A stretch of 64,000 bases of DNA from Hydnum rufescens UP504 (GCA_014904985.1 MU128968.1:204960-268959), one strand, 5' to 3'. Numbered from the stretch's first letter, positions 10,016-21,729 are shown. The notes: a model not told the origin generated them from the sequence alone. Translations and numbers: made by a program.

Positions 10016-12218
10016 ATGGATGCTGGCTTTTTCAAGGGAACGTCCACAGAGCAGGATCGTCGTTTCTCAGACAAAGAGTCACGACTTCGAAAATCAATGA
10101 AATTCGACCCCATATTCGAGCAAAAGGTGGACATGCGCAAGGTCAATCTCGGTGTGATGAGGCCTTGGGTTACCAAGAAAGTAGTTGAACTCGTCGGATT
10201 CGAAGACGAGGTGGTCGTTGAGTACGCCATGGAACTTCTCGAGGACAAGACGACTCACGTTAGTGCATTCATTCCCAAATTCTAATAGGTGATCTAGATC
10301 ATGCTTATTGTCCCACTGCCCATAGATGCCAGATCCAAAGCTTATGCAAATCAATCTTACTGGGTTTCTAGCTGGCAAGGTGATATAGGCGGCGCCGTGT
10401 GATGTTTCATTTAAGGAACATATCATTGATGTTTATGTTTGCTTCAGACATCAGAGTTTATGATTTCTCTCTGGACATTGCTGCTTTCTGCACAAAACTC
10501 CATCGGTGGCGTACCTGCACAATTTGTAAACGAGAAAAAAGAAGAACTGCGCCAGAAGCATGCGGTGGATGAAAGGACGATAAATGAGGCTAGGAGACGT
10601 GCTGAAGGTGGCCAACGATTGGATGAAATCCGCCAGCGTGAACGCGCCGAACGCGGAGCTGATCGTCGGGATCCTGGCTTCGACGGCAGAGACGGCGGGT
10701 TTAGTGGCAGAGGGCGCGGAGGAAGGGGAGACTTCGGTGGTGGGTCTAGGCGTGATTCTGGGTGGGGGAATCGTGGTCGTGGAGGTGGACGAGGACCAGA
10801 GTCTGATCGGGTTCGCCTTTCCATCTTTTAATGTTTTTAATGTGTTCGAACTATTGGCTTATTCGATTGACCTTATAGCGTGCTCCGTATAGACGGTCAC
10901 CATCCCTCGCCGTCGCTCCCCTTCACCTCACCGAAGGTCGCCCTCTCCCGGAGACGGTCACCATCCCCTCGGAGACGGTCATTATCGCTACGTAGACAGT
11001 CACCATCCCTTCGTAGGCAGTCACCATCCCTTCGTAGAAGATCACCGTCCCCTCGTAGACGGTCGCCGTCCCCTCGTAGACGGTCGCCATCCCCTCGTAG
11101 ACGGTCGCCTTCACTTCGTAGACTGTCGCCTTCTCTCCGACATCCTTTACCTTCTCCCCGCAGACGTCGCTCTCCCCCGAATCGTCGGCGATCCCCTTCT
11201 TCCTCCCGTTCTCGTACATTATCATTGTCTCCTCCTGCCAGACGGCATACATTGTCCCGACGCTCGCCTCCCTCTCCTCCACCCCGTCGCCGAAGCCCCA
11301 GTCCTGATGCTCCCAAAGCCACAGGCATGTCCATCGCAGGGGCTGCAGCAAGAAAACGGGCGCGCTCCCCAGTCTCTTTGCGCCATCGTTCGTCATCCCC
11401 TCCCAGCCACGCTCGAGCACGACTGCCCGCGCGATCGCAGTCCCGTTCCCGCTCTCTATCCCGTTCTCACTCACGCTCTCCCCATGGTGGGATTCGTCGA
11501 CGTGGTGGCGGCAGGAGGGACAGCTCCTTCTCGTCTCCAGCTCATAAGCGCCGCAGACGTAGCCCCAGTACCTCGGGCGATGAGCGGCGTGGGGCTGGTG
11601 CTAGTGACAGGAAACCCTCGCGGAGGAGTGGTGGGCGGGACAGGACCCACTCAATTGATCGATATAATTCTCGCGACCATGGGAGTGGCGGTGGTGAGCG
11701 GCGGCGGCGGAGTGGTGTTGGTAGCAGCAAATACCGCAACGAGGCGGATGATGAGCATAGTGGTGCTACTGCTGCGCGGAGGTCCAGGCGGGATTCTGGT
11801 GAACGCACCCGTGATGGGGATGCTAGGCCTCCTATCCCAGTTCGAGAGAAAGAGGAAGTGCCGACTCTGGCCTCTCGACTGTCTTCCAGCAAATGGGCTC
11901 GCGAGGATGTAAATGGGGATGACTCGAGCAACCAGAAGCAGAAGGGAAAAGAGAAAGAAGGAGATGACGAGAAGGATAATAACGCTGTAAGCGGCGTAGG
12001 TTCCTCTCTTCTGGTCTCTTAACCTGTTTCCTTGGCCTGCGGGCTGATGCTCCTTTTCCCATGGGTTCGTGCAGCAGGGATCGGTGTCTGCGGAACGTGT
12101 TGAAATGGAGCGTATAGAGAGGGAGCTGCGGGAGAAGATGCTCAGACAAAAGGTGTTGAGAACTCGCAAAAACTCTAGGGCTGGAGTGGATGGCGCATCT
12201 GAATCTGTTGACAAGTGA
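10016..12218 (+). CDS. PWI-domain splicing coactivator, SRRM1 (SRm160)-like
   Basis: Five exons (10016-10258, 10326-10379, 10448-10810, 10879-11986, 12075-12218). The N terminus (MDAGFFKGTSTEQDRRFS, then KVDMRKVNLGVMRPWVTKKV, GFEDEVVVEYAMELL, TLLLSAQNSIGGVP) is an unmistakable PWI domain, a nucleic-acid-binding helical fold. An Arg/Gly region follows, then long RRRSPSP-type RS repeats and a C-terminal helix with many Glu and Arg. SRRM1 proteins act in the nucleus in exon definition and splicing-coupled 3' end formation. The RS frame is broken twice within 40 bases, at C runs 10914-10916 and 10947-10949. Adding one C at each gives uninterrupted RRSPSPRRRS. The RS-coding repeat also creates long false ORFs on the other strand. 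Confidence 0.88.
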
Positions 12219-12590
12219 TTCTAAATGTATGCATGTACGTTTCTGGCGAACCAGATGTACCGTGGTCATCACCACGATAGCGGCGAGGCTGTGTTTCCAC
12301 CCTGCCTAGTCGGGCTGACAGTCCAATTTATTCCAAGTTGCTGGGCGCCACGGCCGACAAGGGTTTCCAATTTCCCACAACTCAGGATGAGCGAGGAAAA
12401 TGATATAAATTCACCAACAGGAACAGACATAAAGTACCAAACCAACAAGATACAAAAGAGATACAAAACTAGAGTAAACGAAGCCGACCAAGCAAAAGCC
12501 GTGTCTAGCGATCGCAAGAGAGGTAAGCATGCGAGGCAACGAGAACAGGGGCAAGACAACGACAGACCGTGTAAAAGCGGGCGATAGGTT

Positions 12591-13272
12591 CTACTTGGTC
12601 TGAGAGGACGAGAACTTGGTAACCGATTTAGTGCCCTCAGAGATGGCATGCTAAAGTCGAAAGCCGGATGAGACCAAGTGAAATACCAACTTCTCAAGCT
12701 GAAGACGTGCCTTGCTCAACTCTCCTGGCAAGATCAGCCGGACCGAGGTCTGGATCTCCCGAGAAGAGATGGTGCTTTTCTTACTGTACGACGCAAGCTC
12801 TACAACGGATCATGAGCACCGAGGACCTAAGATCGAGGCGTTACGCCACGCACTAGAAGCCTCGCTAGCAATTCTCTCAAAGATATCGTTCACAAATGAG
12901 TTGAGAATGGCCATGGCCTTGTTGGAGATACCAGTATCGGGGTGCACTTGTTTGAGCACTACAAAAACCGCGCGTCAATCGGAGTATGCCAACGTGACAC
13001 TCGGGAGGCGGACCCACCCTTGTAGATGTACGAGGAGTAGGTCTCCTTTCTGGTCTTCTTCCTCTTCTTCTTATCACCATCGGCGGCAGGGGCGGCAGAC
13101 TTCTTCGCGCCAGGTGTCTTCTTGGCAGCAGTGGACTTTGAGGCAGCTAGATGCAACAGGTTAGATCGGGCTAACAGGAAGCACGCGTCAGACGCACTCG
13201 ACTTCGCCGGGCCTTGCCAGCAGTGGAGGCAGGCTTATCAGCAGTGACAGACTTGGAGGCGGGGCCGGCCAT
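12591..13272 (-). CDS. Histone H2B
   Basis: Five minus-strand exons (13198-13272, 13018-13146, 12854-12958, 12711-12799, 12591-12650) encode about 152 residues. A long Lys/Ala-rich N tail precedes the histone fold: [60 protein letters not shown] and VTKFSS. The last intron starts with GC, not GT (AAG|GCACGT, 12651-12710). Exon 1 is one base out of frame at the GGG run 13209-13211: a fourth G gives the usual KAPAKS tail. The gene is divergent from H3 across about 600 bp. The 152-residue length is slightly above typical H2B because of the tail. Confidence 0.9.
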
Positions 13273-13379
13273 TAGTACGATGTAAAAGGTGAGGTTGGTA
13301 AGTTGCTAGAGGACAAGAGCGATGAGGCGGGCTGGAGAAGATGGATGTTGAGGGGGGAGGGAAATGCGTTCTGTCACGC

Positions 13380-13386
13380 CTTTTAT
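13380..13386 (-). promoter_or_regulatory. TATA-like box of H2B
   Basis: ATAAAAG read on the minus strand, about 108 bp upstream of the H2B start codon and facing it. Confidence 0.45.
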
Positions 13387-13780
13387 GAGTTTCGCGGGAA
13401 CCGGATGCAAACGCGTGGTAAACAAACTAGGTCATAGCAAAAACAATGAGAAAAACGAGTACCAGGACTTCATCTCAGACCGTCACCATGGGAATTTTGA
13501 GCAGTGTAGAAACATGGGAATTCTGGTTGGCTTGACTAGAGTTAACAGAAAGAGTCAAAATGACGCAGTGTTCCCGGAAAATGAAAACTTGAGGGTACGT
13601 GTCCACGTCTTTCAGGGACCACGGCGCGAAATAAACAGTTTTCCCCATTGTGGGATCCGATTGTCTCTCACATTGCACATTGTTAACGTTTGGGTAGGTG
13701 AAGCGAGAGCACGTGATTTTCTCCCTTGTTTTTGTTTTCCCTCGATCGCGTGCTGATTTGTATCCGGTGCACTTTAGAGA

Positions 13781-13789
13781 TATATAAGG
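13781..13789 (+). promoter_or_regulatory. TATA box of H3
   Basis: TATATAAGG lies 89 bp upstream of the H3 ATG in an otherwise gene-free divergent promoter. It is a good TATA match, and the remaining distance would give a leader of about 60 bp. Confidence 0.6.
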
Positions 13790-13877
13790 CGCGTCTGAGC
13801 CCAGAGACACAGCAGCTCTTCCTCCCGACCATCACAATCAACACCCTTCGCACCCTCCAAAGAACCACTCTGCACCA

Positions 13878-14513
13878 ATGGCCCGTACCAAGGTATGCAT
13901 GTTCCCCTCTGGCTATGCCTCTTTGCTCACTATCTCGTGACAGCAAACTGCCCGCAAGTCTACTGGAGGTAAGGCGCCTCGCAAGCAACTGTCTACCAAA
14001 CAAGCCAAGAAGAGTACTACGGTCAGTGTTACGAATGCGTTCACACTGCGGTTACTGATGCACCCTGAATAGACTTCCGCCGGTGGTGTCAAGAAGCCTC
14101 ATCGCTTCCGCCCTGGTACCGTTGCGCTTCGTGAAATTCGCAAGTATCAAAAGTCCACCGAGCTCCTCATCCGCAAGCTCCCCTTCCAGCGCTTAGTGCG
14201 CGAAATTGCCCAGGACTTCAAGGTATGCCTGCCATGGTACTGTTCATCTCTGTGCCTGTGTCTCATTGATACTGATCGCCTACAGACGGATCTCCGCTTC
14301 CAATCTTCCGCCGTAATGGCTCTCCAAGAGGCGGCTGAAGCATATCTCGTCTCTCTATTCGAAGATACTAACTTGGCCGCCATCCATGCCAAGCGTGTAA
14401 CGATGTTAGTCCCATTTTACTGCTTTCCATACAGTTGCTAAAGTCAAGCACCCTTTAGTCAGCCCAAGGATCTCGCACTTGCCAGGAGATTGCGCGGCGA
14501 GCGGTCTGCATAG
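13878..14513 (+). CDS. Histone H3 with an unusual N-terminal tail
   Basis: Five exons (13878-13892, 13944-14021, 14073-14222, 14286-14404, 14459-14513) join cleanly to 138 residues. The core ([55 protein letters not shown]) is normal fungal H3, so it is not a centromeric variant. The tail differs: after KAPRKQL it reads [19 protein letters not shown] rather than the usual ATKAARKSAPATGGVKKP. It has one extra residue and changes at positions 21, 24, 26 and 29-33. Lysines 4, 9, 14, 18, 23 and 27 are kept. The inserted residue falls at the junction of exons 2 and 3, so a splice-site choice error should be excluded. Confidence 0.92.
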
Positions 14514-16800
14514 ACGTGGTCTGGACTGTCATTCTATTTTAGTGTACTTGTCGATTTGTCCTTCCATTCCTGTCTTTATGTACCCACATCTAGTAGCCCA
14601 ATATGACACTTGGCGTCCGGGCATGGCCAAAACATTAGCGGGGGCTTCCAAGCGTTGAGTGAGTCTGGCCGCTCGGCAGGTGCCGGATTCCTCCTAGCGG
14701 AGTTCTGGGCTCAGTAATCGTGCCTTGATTCCGGTAGTCCGTCATACCTCGTAGGTCTGAGTGCCTATGCTTGGTGTCTTTGGCAAACGTATCAGCACTT
14801 TTATCTTATGATCAGGACAGTATACATCACGACATGGAGAAAAGCTTTTATCTTGCTTGCCATAAGTATGATGAGGTCATGAAAATGAATATGCAATGGC
14901 TCGATAAAATGACCCCTAACGGGTCGCCCTTTGTTCGTTCTCTCCGTAAAGACATCAGGATTCAAATGACATGAGCCATGTCAGGACGACCGGCGTATTC
15001 CCACCACGGCTCAATCTGCATCGAGGTTCTCCATGCATACCGCCTCCTCGTTGTTAAGGTGCACGCATTCCCCCGGATCTTTGGGGGCTGGGGCACTAGT
15101 TTGACGTAATTTTCTGGTCTCGTCTCCAAAGCGGGCGTGATTGCACGTTTCTTCGGCTCTTTATGCTTTCCGAGATCACTAGATCTTGCTGCTGGCTTTA
15201 GAGTATTCTGGTGGAGTCTGACCAAACCTCGAGGCGCCGAGCATTGTGGCGGTTACTATATGCGCCATTTTTGCTGTCCTGGATTGGCTAAGTCGCCCTA
15301 GTCTCCCCCAGGGTCTTTAGTCTCTATTCGGGATGAAGCATTGTTGAGGCTGAGCCAGTATACCGGTCAATAGGATGCAACAATAGAGTATCCACTACTG
15401 AATAGTGGTTATTTTATGTGATCAAAATTACTGTGTAAATGTCATAGAAACCTCGTGGTTGGTGTCCGTTCCCTTGACTTTAGCACCAATTCAGTACGTA
15501 TCGGGATGAGAATAGAAAGCGGTGCACCTCCAGGTCCCCCCCATAAGTCTCAAGTGAGCTTATGATGCTGTCGTTGGCTTCAAGTCGCGTCGAATACTTC
15601 AGTGTGACATGAGCTGATTGAATGGGATCTATATCCTCGGACCGGAAGCGAAAATTTTCACATCTTCGAGTTCCGCAAGCGCCAGCAGTTCCAACTGTTA
15701 TCACCATGTCAAGGGATTCCCCCAATTGATAGCACGTGTATCAGGCATAGAGATTTCTAGATCTCCCATATTTCTTCATTGGGTCCCAAGTTGCTGAGTC
15801 GACAGTGCTGCTTACTTATCAAGACAGACGGCAATAGAGAAGCGAAAACGCGTGATTTTGGGGAATAGAACGTCTTTCAAGCAACGGATAGCCCTGGGAT
15901 CCCTACCGTCCTGGCTGCCTCTCGCCGTTTTCCGTGTATGCCTCCAGCAACGCTTGAAAGGAACCGGATGACACTGTCACTGTGTGTACGCCCTCGTTTG
16001 TAACCGCACCTCACAAATTGATGGCTTGATTCCCACGTTATCTTTAATGCATTTGTAGCGACACAAACAAAATATTTGCTTCCTAGATCTGGCGGAGGTT
16101 TTTGCATCGAGGCCTAAAACGTCCCCCATGGGACCAACGGCGCGTCCCCAGAAACTAGAGGCCTTTTTCTGTGCTTCTCTACAATACATCGGTATCGATC
16201 AGGGTGCTTTTTATCATTTTTTTTCTCCTCGCCACACGCAGGCGACACCATGTTGATTACCACTTCCCTGAGCTAACGTCAGAAACCTCTGGGTCACCTG
16301 CCGTCATTATTTCCAAAGTCGGGCTTCGCTGACTGATTAGAGCATGTCGTGATAGGATCCAGATCGCCCATTGTGGCGGAGTTATATCTTTCGTCTTCCG
16401 CTTGTCAATCCCTCTCTGGAATTGGCCGAAAAATGGTGCCGCTGGGGCATATAAAGACCATGACCTCTCGCACAGAGACCCCCCCATCTCCTCTCCTCTC
16501 CAATCTTCGGCTCCAAAAGCTGTCCGACGCACTCAAAAGTCCAACCTGCTGCTTCTCTTCATGCATCGCCTCTCATCGATGTACTCCTCAAGACGTGTGG
16601 ATGTTTGCTTGTGTCTCTTCCAATGAAGACGTTGGTCCTCTCTGTGGGGAGTCCTGTGCTCCCCAAATAGCATCAAGCGATCTGCCATTATCTTCGTTGG
16701 CGCCCATCAGGTACTTAATCCCTCTCCCCGCTGCTCGTTACATTTTCTGATTAAATTTTTCATCACTCCACTCTTCGAGGTCTCCCCCCCTCCCCCAAAC
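14514..16800. other. Gene-poor interval
   Basis: No ORF with recognisable homology, splice pattern or start context. A CATATAAAG motif near 16449 precedes a 100-codon frame with Cys and Ser clusters (start about 16432), but nothing else supports a gene. Confidence 0.35.
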
Positions 16801-16824
16801 CACCGTTCGTGGTATCTATCGTAT

Positions 16825-16852
16825 GGAAGGCCAGGTGGCGGCCTGGCCTTCC
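16825..16852. repeat. Inverted repeat, 11-bp arms
   Basis: Arms GGAAGGCCAGG and CCTGGCCTTCC are perfect, with a 6-base loop. First strong member of the hairpin island that continues to 17716. Confidence 0.8.
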
Positions 16853-16919
16853 GTCTCCACGACAACATCGGTCATCCCTGAACAAGATCAGAGATGATCG
16901 GTGTTTTCTCTCTCCATCC

Positions 16920-16938
16920 GATGCACTGATCGTGCATC
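16920..16938. repeat. Inverted repeat, 7-bp arms
   Basis: Arms GATGCAC and GTGCATC with loop TGATC. Confidence 0.6.
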
Positions 16939-17017
16939 TGGAAACCTAGATAGGGGGCAGGGCAGGTGAGGGTACATCACTGATCACTGAACATACTCAT
17001 CATCTCAATCACAGGAG

Positions 17018-17039
17018 GCATGGGCTGCTGAGCCCATGC
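17018..17039. repeat. Inverted repeat, 9-bp arms
   Basis: Arms GCATGGGCT and AGCCCATGC with loop GCTG. Confidence 0.75.
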
Positions 17040-17208
17040 TGGAGGGAACCTATAGTTGGCATGGTGAGCCCATTGGAGTTCGCCCCCTCTAGTTCACCCC
17101 CGGTCAGAGACGTGGGGGGAATGGAGGGAGGTGAAGGACTACAGTGTCCGCCTCCTGTCTGGATCATCCCCATCAACCCAAGGGATGGACCACAGGAGCC
17201 GTGGGCTA

Positions 17209-17250
17209 TCTGTGAAATAAGTCCCCACCGGCGGGGACTTATTTCACAGA
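17209..17250. repeat. Inverted repeat, 18-bp arms
   Basis: Perfect arms TCTGTGAAATAAGTCCCC and GGGGACTTATTTCACAGA around the 6-base centre ACCGGC. Confidence 0.9.
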
Positions 17251-17500
17251 ATCCCCGTGTCTAGGTCAGTCTTTTCAAGGCACACCCATAATAATAATCA
17301 ATGACTTCAATGATATTTCAGGTGAGACGTGGATGGCGCTGGCGAATGATCCAAGCAATAGGTTTTCAGATGAATAGGGAGGCTCGGTTTCTGGTTCGCC
17401 AAAGCCGAGCTCCCCGCCACGGCGGTAAGTACTTGCTTCCCACGTGGGTTTCCATGACTTACTAACCAAGTCGACACCCGCGATTCCAGCGAAAGACCCC

Positions 17501-17546
17501 CGACGAATTTGAGATACGCCTTCGTGGGCGTATCTCAGATTCGTCG
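17501..17546. repeat. Inverted repeat, 20-bp arms with one mismatch
   Basis: CGACGAATTTGAGATACGCC pairs with GGCGTATCTCAGATTCGTCG, one mismatch, loop TTCGTG. Confidence 0.88.
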
Positions 17547-17678
17547 TGGTTTCCTGAAGATTCCGTTCCCAAGTACCCTCGACCTTCGGCCTGGCCCAGC
17601 ATTCCCCAATCTGCATGAGGTTGGGCGATCATTGAACACGGTGGTTCGCTGATCACGTCGAGTCAGTGAATTGCCCTA

Positions 17679-17716
17679 GTTCGCTGACCTGGTTCGTATG
17701 AACCAGGTCAGCGAAC
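17679..17716. repeat. Inverted repeat, 17-bp arms
   Basis: Perfect arms GTTCGCTGACCTGGTTC and GAACCAGGTCAGCGAAC with the 4-base loop GTAT. Confidence 0.9.
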
Positions 17717-19521
17717 GCTATAGCATACCTCCAGGAATTGAAGTGCTCACCTCATATTTTCGGCCCCAGGACCGAGTTTCTTGATACAGGGAAACTTGCA
17801 TGACCGACAGGTCGAGAATCGCTAGTCTCGGTTCCTCCAGGCCTGAGACAGCAGCTTCGCTGCATTTTCTCAATACCCTCTCTGTACCCATTGCACGGAG
17901 GCGCCAGGATATTGGGAGAATGTTCACCTACTCGGTGCTCCGCCTCTTTCTCTGGCTGATGTGTCTCTCTCGCACTCTGATCTAGTTCGATCTTGACATG
18001 CCCACTCGAACGGGGTGCATCAAGGTTCATATGTGACGGCGAACGACGTGTTGGGATCTGGCGTCCTTTCGGAGGATGCTTGAGATCGACAGCTCACGGG
18101 GTTCACGCAGGGTGGCGTACAGTACGCATTTGCTCTGTTCTCCCCATCCCCGTCTATATCAATTTCCACCACTGTGGAAGTCGAGATTGTCCTCATATTC
18201 CTGTCCTTGTGGACTGCGGATTGGGACACCGCCTCGAACATGAGAGGACCATTTCTCCGTTTTCGTTTTGACCTTCTCGTCTTTACATACCCTTTACGTG
18301 GAATGCGTTTTTCTATTCCAGAGATTTCAGTGTTCATACATGGAACCTTCAAAATGCCCCAACAGCCGCCCCTATGATCATACGTATAGGATACGAAAAG
18401 ACATGAACTCCACACCCGATTGATATTTATTGTGACGGGACATCTGTCGAGAAGAGGCCGTTGGCAGGTACTAGATACGCGGCTGTGTTTGGTAGAGGTT
18501 TGAAATACTGGGAAGGCCCACGGAGACAGCGATACGGTCTAAGAATCGTTGGGGGCAATGAGGCGCCGGCATTTGTACGTTCCTGGTACAACCTGCATGT
18601 GCAGTGCTAGTGAGTACCTATGTCATCATCGTCTCTTCAGGGATTGATCGGTCCTCGGACAATGGGGAATTTCGTGCTAGATCCTTATACAAGGGACGCG
18701 CAGAGCCTAATTAACTAGAAGCCTCTAGTGTGGAAAGATATCAGATGACTAGCACCGAAAGCCAAGGGTAAGGGTCAATGCAATTTGGAGGCCATGACGT
18801 CATGCGTGCCTGTAGACGCGGATCTGCATCATTCCTACCGAACCCTCATCAAAAAAAAGAAAGAAGAAAGAGTTCTGATTTCTAAAACCTTTGGGGAGGG
18901 GGCTTCCAACAGAGGCCCCCAGTAGCAGTACTATTCATTGTGGAATAGTTCGGGTCGTATCATCTGCCATTTGAGAACTCGTCTCCGGAAGAACGCACAG
19001 AGGCACCCAGATTTGCATGGTGAGCATGGACGCGGGACCAAGACGATCACTAACAGATACAGCTGAGATTTTACAGTATGACTTGGTGGCCATGGTGGGT
19101 GCGTTCCGTTGGGGACCTGAACCCGTTCTATCCAGACACGAGCTCCTGTACTAGGGGCGACGGTCATAATCCGGAGTGGTGGTTCAGTAGATACAGGGCC
19201 ACCAATTTCAATAAAGTACGAGCGCGGTAGACGACCTCAAGGTGACTCGTACACGAGGTGTGACATGGCGATGGATCGCCTTGATAACCCCGTTTGATCC
19301 AATGTTTCAACCATGGCAAATCCACAACGCGATTCTTTGGACCTATCTCCATGACGATCGAACGTGGTTTTTACAGACTCTTTTTTTTTTTTTTCATGAC
19401 TTGCAATGACTTGCAGCGACTTGCAACTACGAGACTTGCGCATAGAAACAGGCCCAAAAGGGAAGGAGGCCCATGGATATAATAGTCGCCCTGTTTTCAT
19501 GCCTTCTCAACATCTTCCGCT
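17717..19521. other. Gene-poor interval
   Basis: No convincing gene. It holds an A-rich/AAAGAAAG patch near 18855 and a T17 run near 19380. Short ORFs overlap on both strands without domains. Confidence 0.35.
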
Positions 19522-20826
19522 ATGCACACCTCCCAGTTCTACCGTGCTGATCAATCATATCCCAACACTATCGACCTCACTCTTCAGGGTCACTACTCGG
19601 TTTCGGACTTGAAGCATTGTCTTCTTGACAAGCCAGCGGTCCAACCCTCTCTCGAATCTCATATTCTCCTCGAGCTTCGGCACTACAAGAATTCTCGTAA
19701 CCCCCTGCACGAGTTTCTCATTGGAGAGTTCAGATCCGGCGCCGATGCCATCTTTGTCGCGACCGAGCGAGGCACACGGGGGAAGTCTCAGTTTGCAGAT
19801 GAATCCTGCTTTGCGCTTCTCGACATCGACCCATACGACCTATTTTGGGTCGTCCCTGACGAGATAACCTTCGACGCCGCGGTCGAATCCATCGTCAAGG
19901 GCTGGAAGTCCCGTTCTGATCCTTCCGCCTTCATCCAGTGCGGATCTGTTAAATACCGATTTGGCCAGACGAACGACAAGTCTCCCTCGCCGCCAACCGA
20001 GCCCCCCTCTACAACGCCGCGTCCCACTTTAACACACCTGATCTTTGCCGCTGCTGCAGTCCATGACACCACCAGTTCGCTCATCGACGACGAAAGGTCT
20101 TTGTACGCTCACGCGATCAGGCAGATTTTCATCGACACATTCCAGCCCTCCGAACCGGTCCACGTCGAGGAGACGAAGGACACTTCCAAAGCATTCCCAG
20201 GGCTTTTAGAGGTGTATCAATCACTGGTGAGTACCATCGTCTTTAGCATTATCCCTAGGTACTCCCAAGGCAATATTCTCACATTTGACTCTCACATGTA
20301 GGAACAAGACTGGTTAGCCAACCCGAGTGACGAGGAGATCCCGTCGCCGACGGAATCCGAGACGTCCGAGGCCGAACTTTCAGAGCCAGAGTCGATGAAT
20401 CAAAGCAACGGGATTCCAAAAGAAGAAGTCCCGAGGCTCGAACGTCAGCAATACCTGAACCTAGCTCAGGAAATCGAGTGCGATATCGAGGCGGCGAAGC
20501 TCGAGATCAAGCAATTGGAGGGCTTGTCCGAGAGCGAGCGAGAAGGCCATATGTCAGAGAAAAGGATGAAATTGGGATTGGAAAAGCTTGAGGCCCAGCG
20601 TGAGCTCTACTTGGCCCAGGCTGAACGTACCGATCGCGATATCGAGATAGTGATACTCGAATCGGAACGTTTAGAGCGTGAAGACGAACTGCAGCAGCGC
20701 CAGGCGGAGGTTTTGGAGATCCGGCGAGCCCTGGACACTCTGGGTGGGTATCTCCAACATGTTCAAACAATGAAGTTTGCTCATATATGTTTCTCTTTCC
20801 TTCCTTGTCATTCAGTGTTGAAATGA
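19522..20826 (+). CDS. Coiled-coil protein of unknown function
   Basis: Three exons (19522-20226, 20302-20743, 20816-20826) give 385 residues. The N-terminal half is globular (SYPNTIDLTLQGHYSVSDL, LLELRHYKNSRNP, CFALLDIDPYDLFWVVPDE). An acidic Ser/Glu linker follows, then a long coiled coil of about 110 residues rich in Glu, Leu and Arg (QEIECDIEAAKLEIKQLEG, RTDRDIEIVILESERLERE). The last intron is short and its splicing trims the tail to LDTLVLK, while read-through reaches the same stop codon. I do not recognise the family. Codon use and splice sites look normal, so it is probably a real fungal-specific gene. A TATAAT-rich patch about 40 bp upstream may be its promoter. Confidence 0.7.
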
Positions 20827-21729
20827 TGGTCCTGTGGAGGCCAGGTCATCGCGTCGCATAACTTTTTCTCAGTTGTGAACACTCGGATCGTATCTCTCTA
20901 CCTCAGATAATATGGGTGCTTTGCGATTGCGAATAGCCATCCCCTAGAATCTCTACTCTCACTTAGCCTTGGGGCGGTAATTTTCCATGCATCGGTGATG
21001 ATGTGCTGTGTAGAAGCTAGATAATACAATGTATAGGCTGGGCTCTACTTACAAGGGCGAGGTGAACGCCCGTTACACAATGGCGGCGATGCTACGTATA
21101 CTTGCTCAAGGACCAGGGAGTCTATGACCCATTTTGAAGCGGCAAGTTTTTGATTCAGGCACCTATGTTAGTTATGCAGTAAGTGAGAAGCTTTGAGCCC
21201 GTTACACTTGTCGAGATGCGCGCATCGAAATCTTTCAATATCGAGCTAGTTGCCCAAACACACGCGCATTTATACGTTAGGAACCATTGCAATCCTGGTA
21301 AAGTCTTGAAAGAAATCCTAGATACAAGACGACTTGCAGTGGAATTCATAAGCGAAGCCTGGTTCGTTTTTGAACCGCCTGAAGGCTCTTACAAAGGGTG
21401 CAGATTTCTGGCAACGACTATACAGTATGCCACCTCTGGGGGAATATTATTATGAGTTATCTCCATACAAAACCGAGGGATGGAGTGTGTGAATTATCGC
21501 ACTTGCGCCCGATAAATCGAGTGGTTCGAAGCCACGCAGCATATATGAACGAGCCGTGCCGAGTCTTTCCAAGCTCTGACCGAACTAGGTCATAGCGACT
21601 CCAAGTACGTACGAGGAAGTGCGATCACTTTTCGTACCCCTAACTCGGCGAGTCAATGGAGTTATTAGACTTGGCAAATGGTCCGGAGCTGACGGGGTGC
21701 CTGTGCTCTTTATAGAGCGAATAGATTAT
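20827..21729. other. Intergenic
   Basis: Short ORFs only. Nothing recognisable between the coiled-coil gene and the convergent kelch-BTB gene. Confidence 0.4.

Noticed and set aside
10444..11931. Minus-strand ORFs opposite SRRM1
   Set aside because: Shadows of the Arg/Ser-coding repeat. The plus strand carries the PWI domain and splice sites.
12225..12587. 120-codon plus-strand ORF between SRRM1 and H2B
   Set aside because: Lies in the convergent 3' ends of two well-defined genes, with no domain and a low-complexity tail.
21500..21560. Possible tRNA from a GGTTCGAAGCC B-box-like motif
   Set aside because: No A box at a suitable distance and no acceptor or anticodon stems.
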